Assembly (NCBI GenBank): GCA_023627715.1
Contig: JAMAHW010000009.1
Coordinates: 124,001 to 188,000 of the forward strand
Length of the DNA: 64,000 bases
Direction: 5' to 3'
Source of the DNA: Periconia sp. R9002
Taxonomy: Eukaryota > Ascomycota > Dothideomycetes > Pleosporales > Periconiaceae
In this document: positions 57,393 to 64,000 of the stretch, piece by piece
Numbering within the stretch: the first letter of the stretch is position 1
Layout of the letters: the number at the start of each line of letters is the position of its first letter
Notes under the pieces: model-generated
What the model was told of the DNA's origin: nothing
Seen by the model: only the letters and a program-made list of their open reading frames with translations
Databases searched by the model: none
Position numbers and translations under genes: made by a program

Positions 57393-59046
57393 ATGCCGGC
57401 GGCAGGGCTTTGGCGAAGGATCGATCGAGTCGACCATGTCATCGTGGAGAGAAAGGTAGAGGATGGTGTGCAAGAGACGGAACCTGTGGAATCGGATGCA
57501 GCCGTGGTTGTGAATCAGCTGCTACGTCGTGTCGATGAAGAACAACAACCCCAAGTTACGCCTTCACCATTCCCAGCGACATACTTGAACAAGCGCACTC
57601 CGACTTCATCAAGTTCATCAATTGTGAGACTTTCCGAACTTGTAATTCCGCCAATTCTCGAACTAACGGTGGTAGATTCCCAATACCAGCTTATCCGCAA
57701 CGCGCACAACTGGAGTACCAGCCTTGGCCCAAAATGATGACGATGACACTATAGTGGTAACTTTAACGTCGGCTCCTCGACAACCACCTCCTGGTGGCCA
57801 TCCTGAAGGACACAAAGGAGGCATCTCGCAGACGACACAACATTTGTTGATTGCTGCTGGTTCAATTGGTATGATGGACGATGGACGTTGAGCAAAAGAA
57901 ATATGTCTGACATTGCTAGGCGCAACCATAATCATCGTCATGGTCATTTTGGGAATCCATACAATGCGAAAACGCGGCCTCACTTTTGCTCAGGCATTGA
58001 AGGCAGGCAGATATCAAGTGACACACGGGGGCCCGCCTCCACCTCCCAAGCAGGATCCACCAACCAACTTTTGGCCCGATGCGAAGAAGCAGGATATGTC
58101 CGATTATGGATCACTCCGAAATCAATCCGTCACCCCGCCCCAAGCAGCCATGGCCCGTTCTGGATCGATCAAATCGCAGAGACCTTTAGCGCCCTTAGAG
58201 CGCAGCGACAGCTTTAATCTCAACAGAACTGCGTCATCACGAGATGAACCCAAAACCTTCTATCTTCAGTCACCGCCTGCTCGTAACAATTCGCATCGCC
58301 GCAATGGTAGCGGCAATCAACTGTCAAACACTCCCCAATCTAGCACATATAACACAAGCAAGAGCATTGCTACTCGCAACACACGCTCAATGTACGACGA
58401 GGAATCAGAGCTTCAATACAATGACCCCCCACAGGACCGTGCGGTCTCACCTTTGCCTCCTCCGCCGACTTTCAAACAGTTTCTTTCTAATCGACCATCG
58501 GGCTCCGTGAAGCAAGGATTCGACAACATGATGAGCAGGTTTAGCTGGACCAATTCGAACGCACCTCAAACTCCCCATGACGCTTCACGAGACACCAAAG
58601 CTACTCCAGTGAACCGCGATTCCTACATGACATCTCGATCATCCGTGCCCCGGTTCCGCACCGTCGACTCATGGGTTAACCAGCAAACCAACCGCCTTGA
58701 AGCGCAAAAGCTTAAAGAACAGTTCCGCCTCACTTCAACTACGGTGGGATCACAAGATTCAGAAGCAAGGGATATTGTACCTGATGTGCCGGCTATGCCC
58801 AAGAACGTACAAGCTTTGAGGGATAGCTCGGCACATCTGAGTTCCCAGCTACCCAACCGCAGGCCTGTCACACCTCCGGGGCTACCAGGCCGCAACGTCA
58901 AGCACCAACGCCACGATACACGTACCACGGTCGACACGGCCCCCATCTTCCGCCAACACCCTGGCAACGAAGTACGCTTCAGCACTAAGAGTGATGTCCC
59001 TTCCGAAATACTTGACCGCGGCCGACGAGATGACGTCCTCTCATGA
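57393..59046 (+). CDS. Single-pass membrane protein with long disordered cytosolic tail
   Basis: Three exons, 57393-57623, 57676-57868 and 57920-59046, give 516 aa. The introns (52 nt, GTGAGA donor; 51 nt, GTATGA donor with CTGAC branch) join three frames that each end early if unspliced. Residues 1-140 are polar with Ser/Thr-rich parts; residues about 130-158 (HLLIAAGSIGATIIIVMVILGIH) are a transmembrane helix followed by basic MRKRG. The remaining 350 residues are Ser/Pro/Asn-rich and mostly disordered, with a proline run near 175-180. No N-terminal signal peptide is evident, so the helix would itself be the signal anchor. The plan resembles fungal Mid2/SKG6-like surface sensors, but sequence identity is not established; an unknown function is the honest call. 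Confidence 0.78.
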
Positions 59047-60946
59047 GCATTGCACATGTCCGCATTCTTTCTTAACTCTTTATTAATGCGAACATCTTAT
59101 TTTCTTTCTGTGTCAATGTTTCCAATGGGTTGATGTATACCAAAGCATATGTGTCTAGTACTGTTCCTCACTCTGCATATCTCTCTTATTAGCGCGCTCT
59201 CATCACCTTTGCTGCATTTTCGAAGCGTGAGGGCGAAGTCAATTAATGTATCTGTGTCAAGCTTGTTTTTACGGGTGTTGAATCCCCCGTGTTTTTGCGT
59301 GTGAAATCTATCTACCGTTAAGCACTGTATGGGTAGGTTGGTTCAAAGTTCTTCACATGCATCAACACGGTAGGGTCTTCTTCCCCCGAGTCCTTGTGTA
59401 TATTGATTAAATGATTTATTGGTTTAGTTTGGATGTATTACTTTTTCCTTTTTCTCGCAGGCTGGGGGGCTTCGGGTTGGGAGGATCAAACGGGAGATTT
59501 GCTTTTTTTTTGTTCCATGGCTTGCACAATGATGATGAAACCATCACATTTGTGCAGGTCAGGGGGGGTCAAAGAAGGTGTCACAATCATAACAAAAAAA
59601 ACATGACATAAAATTTCAAATACTTTTCTACCTACCACTCGCGCTTGTGTCCAATCATCTTCCCCGTATTATATATGTGAGAAGGCTGGGGACGGCACCA
59701 AACCCATGAATCTCGTTGAGAGACAGTAGCATGTAGTGAAGTTTATCCTACTCTAAACCTTCATATTGCTACAACCATCCGCAATCCCGTCTCTTACAAA
59801 CAACCACAATCACCTACCTCTGACTTGAATCCATACATCATACACACGACCCAAAACTATCTCCCCTATGCCTTCCCTCCCACACACGCCCCACAAACCT
59901 CACGCGCCCAAAAACAGAAAACACAACAAAAGCAAATAAAGGTCTCCGTATATCGTACGATTTGACGTCTTGTTTTGTCTGGATGTTGCAATCTCACCCT
60001 CCGAAGCTAAGAACTGATCGCACTACATCCACACTAGAAGCGATCTAGAGGGAGATCATCCCGCCTTTCGGCGCGCGCGTCCGGCGCTTTGGGTGTGGTA
60101 TGCAAGATAGGATGTTCGTGGATTACACTGTTTTAATACGTCGTGATGGTGGTGGTTGGGTTTGATTTGTTGGTTAGGTGCCTAAGAATGATATAAAAAA
60201 AGGGTGGTGAGGTATGTATAGGGAGGCAGCATCTTGGAGTTTTTGGTTAACTGTAGATTAAATGTTAAAGAAGACGCTCAGGTTTGTACGTCATGAATTT
60301 ATGGGGTAGTTAATTTCTTTAAATGTCTTGATCTCGATTTGTGATGGTGGAAACTATGTTGAAGTCCATGTTTGCTTCTAGAGCGCTGGTATGTGTTGAT
60401 GTTTTCTCTAGACAATGCCACATATTTACCTGACGTTGGGAAGGCATTGATGCGAATGGAAGATCTGGGGTGCTCGGCGACTTTTACAAGAATTCATATT
60501 GGATGAATATGGACCGGACGAAACGGCATAGGAACTGGGTTTATTTCACTTCATTGCTTTTCGGATCATCGCATCTAAACTGGTTCAACACTGTGGTGAG
60601 AGATTTCATAAGATACTCGGTTGAATTGTACATATAATACAGGTCGTAATAGCAGAGTCCCTCTTACAGAGATGGTTTTGCATCGTTCACTTTGTATGCG
60701 TTTCCGGAGCAGATCGAACTAGGTCTCGAAGAAGGCTTTACTCTTCCTCAGATCTCGAATGAACCCGGGGAAGTTCCAAGCGCTTCTAGGTTGTTTTCTC
60801 CGCCGAACCCTCCGTCCCCGTCAAAGTTTTGTTGCTCAAACGCTGGTTTGGTGATCATGATACACGTCACCGAACCTGGCGTTACTTTGTTGTCGCTCAT
60901 CTGGTTTCATCCCGCAAGTTCATGTCTACCCACACCATTGTCTCCA
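59047..60946. other. Convergent intergenic region, no gene supported
   Basis: 3' ends of the membrane-protein gene and of PET191. The interior is T-rich and simple, with no conserved frame. A GCGCGCG block is at about 60071-60079. Confidence 0.5.
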
Positions 60947-61387
60947 CTACTTCTCGTCCCCATTCTCATTAGAATCGGGTTTGTTCTCAGTCACGCCCTG
61001 GTATGGCCGGCCGGCGTAAAGCATGTAACCCTTCTCTTCGATGGTGCCGGCTTTTTCGTCCTCCATGCTCCTGCCCTGTCCAAAAGTGCCCGTCTCCAGT
61101 TGCCCTTGCACACTGATCGGTCGGTTACCGCGGAATCGTTTGCGCATGTCGATCATGCCGCGCTTGCATTCGGCGTAGCCTTTTTGTAGCTGTTGGCATT
61201 GGGTGGGGAGGGTGTATTTGAGCGGAGGCGAGAGGCATTCAACGGGGGAATGGCGCTCGACCATGATGCAGTCAGAGTTCTGCAAGCAGAAGGCCAGCGC
61301 CGCGCCTGGGTATGAGTTAGCGACTGTGGAGGCAGAAAGTTGCGTTGGAGGCGGCGGCTTACGGATATCCTTGCACGACTGCGGCAT
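60947..61387 (-). CDS. PET191: PET191/COA5-type cytochrome c oxidase assembly factor
   Basis: Two exons, 61363-61387 (25 nt) and 60947-61305, give 127 aa. The 57-nt intron has a GTAAGC donor, a GCTAAC branch and an ACCCAG acceptor. Splicing yields MPQSCKDIRAALAFCLQNSD followed by CIMVERHSPVECL. Twin CX9C motifs are intact: one at Cys5 to Cys15, a second in QCQQLQKGYAEC. The signature KRGMIDMRKRFRGN is almost invariant in this family. The protein works in the mitochondrial intermembrane space, where complex IV assembly needs it. The C-terminal 40 residues (Gly/Glu-rich, ending NENGDEK) exceed the yeast length, as in other moulds. It is divergent from the lipase gene with a 493-bp shared promoter. 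Confidence 0.95.
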   Translation of the reverse strand: MPQSCKDIRKPPPPTQLSASTVANSYPGAALAFCLQNSDCIMVERHSPVECLSPPLKYTLPTQCQQLQKGYAECKRGMIDMRKRFRGNRPISVQGQLETGTFGQGRSMEDEKAGTIEEKGYMLYAGRPYQGVTENKPDSNENGDEK

Positions 61388-61880
61388 TGTGGACGTAAGA
61401 TCCTTTCAATTCTTCTAGCAGAGGGCTACCGAATCATTGGAAGCAAAGGACACTGTGACTGTCGAATCCGTGGATTATATGGAGTGGTTCGATGTGTACA
61501 TCGATGTACCGCAATTGACGAGTTCCACGAATATTTGCCGGGGATCAGCCGAGTCGCGTGGATGCTGATGATTCATCCCGAGCATCTTCACATGTCTGGC
61601 AGGGATCGGCTTAAAACGTCATTCACAATCACAAGCTCGGAACCCCAACATGCAACATGCGGGTCCAATTCTTCTTCGTCCTTCTTCTTCGACGGTCCCT
61701 ATAATTCTCACTCTTTTGACAGTTGAGAAGATGCTCCCCCCGCAACCGTCGCCCTGGAGCTAGCCGTCATTTCATCCATCGCGAATTCTAGACCTGAAAC
61801 ATTTCTCCGGCTCATGATCTACAGTTGACCGTTTCCTCAAATTCTTGCGACGACACACGCGCAACGCACCCCGAACAGCT
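61388..61880. promoter_or_regulatory. Shared promoter region, PET191 / lipase
   Basis: Start codons of two divergent genes lie 493 bp apart, so this stretch must hold both promoters. It contains no coding frame of note. No specific factor site is assigned. Confidence 0.5.
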
Positions 61881-63975
61881 ATGGCGATCCATATTCCGTT
61901 CCTTTCACGCCTTCATATCCGCGAATACTTCGCTTTACTCCTGTCCATTATCCTCGTTATATTCGAATCCTTCATCGCTCTCATCACACTGGTGCTACCC
62001 ACCCCCGTCATCAATCTCTGTTACCGTGCCACGCGCCGCCTCTTCAATCACCTCTCCTCGCCCTCATCGCGTCAGAGCAGGCAGCAGAAAAAGGGCGTGT
62101 GGAGCAGTATTGCGAGCGCATCGGATATTAGCGAGCTATGCGAGCTGTACGGATACTACGTGGAAGAGCATGTTGTACAGACTGGCGATGGGTATTTGCT
62201 GGGACTACATAGGTTGGGTTGGAGGAGGGGAGAAGAAGACGTGAGAGTCAATGCAGGTCCAAGTAAAGGAGGCGTGCAGAAGAAAGTGGTCTACATGCAC
62301 CACGGCTTGCTTATGAACAGTGAGGTGTGGATGTGCTTGACCGAGAGCCAGCGGTGCTTACCTTTTGAACTTGTTGAGCGAGGCTATGATGTTTGGGTAT
62401 GTGAATTTGGAAAGCAATCGGCTGTGATCATTTGGTACGCGTGCTAATCTAGCTCAGCTTGGTAACAATCGCGGTAACAAGTACTCGAAGAAGAGCGTGC
62501 ATCACGCGCCCACCTCGAACGCATTCTGGAACTTCAGCATGGACCAGTTTGCTTTTCACGACATTCCCGATTCCATTGATTATATTCTGAGCACTACTCA
62601 CCAGCAATCTCTTTCCTACGTCGGGTTCTCTCAAGGAACAGCACAAGCTTTTGCCACACTATCCATTCACCCGAATTTGAACGATAAAGTTGATGTTTTC
62701 ATCGCACTCGCACCGGCAATGGCACCGCCAGGTTTGACTTCTGGGATTGTGAATTCGCTAGTCAAAGCAACACCAGATATCCTGTTCCTGGCTTTTGGGC
62801 GACGTGCCATTCTAGCTTCGGCCACCATGTGGCAGTCTATCCTTTATCCGCCCATTTTCGTGCGCCTCATTGATGCTTCTCTCAAGTTTCTGTTTGGATG
62901 GACGGGCAACAACATCACGCCCCACCAAAAGCTTGCCTCGTACCCGCATCTCTATTCCTACACTTCGACAAAGTCGGTCGTTCATTGGTTTCAAATCATA
63001 CGAAACGGTGTTTTCCAGATGTATGATGACGAGGCGCCAAATCCTATTACGTCGAACCGGTCCAAGTACTATAAAGTTGCCAAGTTTCCCACGAAGAATA
63101 TCAAGACACCCATTGTACTTGTATACGGCGGCTCAGATAGTCTAGTCGACATTAACATTATGCTCAGAGAGCTACCCCGCCACACGATCGCGAAGGAGAT
63201 CCCGCATTATGAACACCTCGACTTCCTCTGGGCTTCCTCGGTTGACCAGCTTGTCTTCCCGCACGTTTTTAACGCACTAGACGAATACGCCGGCTCAGGA
63301 AGTATGTCGACTGAAATTCGCAAAGAGAAACGATTCCGGTCTCCTGGAAGATACAAAGGTCTCCTCCCTGAGTCAGGTGCGCTGCCTGGCCCAGAAGGAG
63401 ATGATGGCGGTGATGAAAGCTCGACGCCGAACTTGATCAGGGTAAAGAAATATTCACAGTCTTTGCGAAAATCGTCCGTATCCACCGAAACTCCGGATGG
63501 TGTTCCTCAGCCTCAAACAGCATCGGCCATCAAATCAAGGATCCCACATCCCGCGTCCACCTACGCTGCAGCTGTAGATCGAAATCACTCTCCGTCTCAC
63601 TCCACTACCACGTTTCCGCCAACCACTGGAAAAGTCTCCACATATTTCGAAAATTCCCCCTCCCAATCAGCAATCACAGCTCAGAGCTCGACATCACGAC
63701 CTGAAGGTTGGTGGTCGTCTGACGAAGTCGGAGGCACAGGTCATTCCGGACCCCCTACTCCCACAAAAAACACTAGACCGACTCTGGATAGAACCAATAG
63801 TTTCGACAGCCAAAAGAGTGGGAAAGCAAGCATGTTTGACGGACGAGGAATCAGTGTCGGGGTAGGAAGGGCGGTCAGTGGCATTGTTGACGGTGTGGGG
63901 AAAGGAGAGGGCAGCGCTAGTGGAAGTGAAATCGAGAGGCGGAAAGGAAAGAATGGGAAGAAGAAAGGACTGTAG
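61881..63975 (+). CDS. TGL1: TGL1-type steryl ester/acid lipase (alpha/beta hydrolase)
   Basis: Two exons, 61881-62396 and 62458-63975, give 677 aa. The start is the ATG at 61881 (MAIHIPFLSRLHIREYF); the frame upstream has no ATG. The 61-nt intron (GTATGT donor, GCTAAT branch, CTCAG acceptor) yields GYDVWLGNNRGNKYSKK, the conserved block of acid lipases. Residues about 15-45 are a hydrophobic hairpin-like anchor. The AB-hydrolase associated lipase segment (GYYVEEHVVQTGDGYLLGLHR) follows. Catalytic residues: Ser230 in GFSQG, Asp399 in GGSDSLVD and His425 in YEHLDFLW. The last 230 residues are Ser/Pro-rich and disordered, longer than in yeast. It would hydrolyse steryl esters on lipid droplets (inference from Tgl1/Yeh family). 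Alternative: a YEH1/2-like paralogue. Confidence 0.9.
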
Positions 63976-64000
63976 CTTTTACCTAACTTATTATATAAAG

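Noticed and set aside
1..64000. Secondary-metabolite cluster or other dedicated multi-gene system
   Set aside because: No polyketide synthase, NRPS, terpene cyclase, P450 or transporter set is present, and the gene mix is housekeeping plus scattered secreted proteins.

Overview
The window looks like nuclear DNA of a filamentous ascomycete (Pezizomycotina, quite possibly Dothideomycetes; the class is inference). The genes are eukaryotic. Most are split by short introns, typically 47-60 nt, with GTANGT-like donors, CTAAC/CTGAC branch sites and CAG/TAG acceptors. Start codons often follow pyrimidine-rich or CAACC-rich leaders. Products are typical of moulds: a tannase/feruloyl esterase, a GPI-type cupredoxin, a GH16 enzyme and a C2H2 plus fungal-specific-domain regulator. 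I rebuilt exon structures by hand from splice signals, reading frame and family conservation; no transcript data were available. I saw no convincing tRNA, rRNA or CRISPR.

Layout. 1-0.9 kb: 3' part of an acidic-tailed unknown protein. 4.8-6.2 kb: an LDB19/ART1-like alpha-arrestin with two PPxY motifs. 6.2-14 kb: a long gene-poor stretch with a strong MITE candidate (6676-6920), a 45-T tract and an ORF-poor island at about 9.9-13.9 kb. 14-19 kb: a doubtful small Ser/Thr-rich ORF, an F-box-like protein and a secreted Ser/Thr-rich GPI-type protein. 22.6-23.9 kb: a GH16 glycosidase. 26-27 kb: a second F-box-like protein. 28-31.7 kb: a Cdc25-type RasGEF with SH3 and WW-like domains. 36.3-39.1 kb: a C2H2 transcription factor. 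40.2-40.9 kb: NHP2. 44-47 kb: cupredoxin and tannase/feruloyl esterase, convergent. 48.6-49.1 kb: ribosomal protein eL22. 50.6-51.7 kb: a secreted Cys-containing protein overlapped by another ORF. 54-55.4 kb: a small unknown and a prion-like/glycine-zipper protein. 57.4-59 kb: a single-pass membrane protein. 60.9-64 kb: PET191 and a TGL1-type steryl ester/acid lipase, divergent.

How the genes work together. This is not an obvious biosynthetic cluster. Housekeeping genes (NHP2, eL22, PET191, RasGEF, arrestin) are mixed with surface and secreted proteins (GH16, cupredoxin, tannase, Ser/Thr-rich protein, Cys-containing protein). RasGEF and the PY-motif arrestin would act in nutrient signalling and transporter turnover; the secreted enzymes fit plant or polyphenol degradation. 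That link is inference. I did not find a clearly new multi-gene system. The most unusual items are the MITE candidate, the palindrome-rich stretch upstream of the tannase gene, the two-frame ORF overlap at 50.6-51.3 kb, and four stop-free in-frame introns that simple ORF reading would translate.
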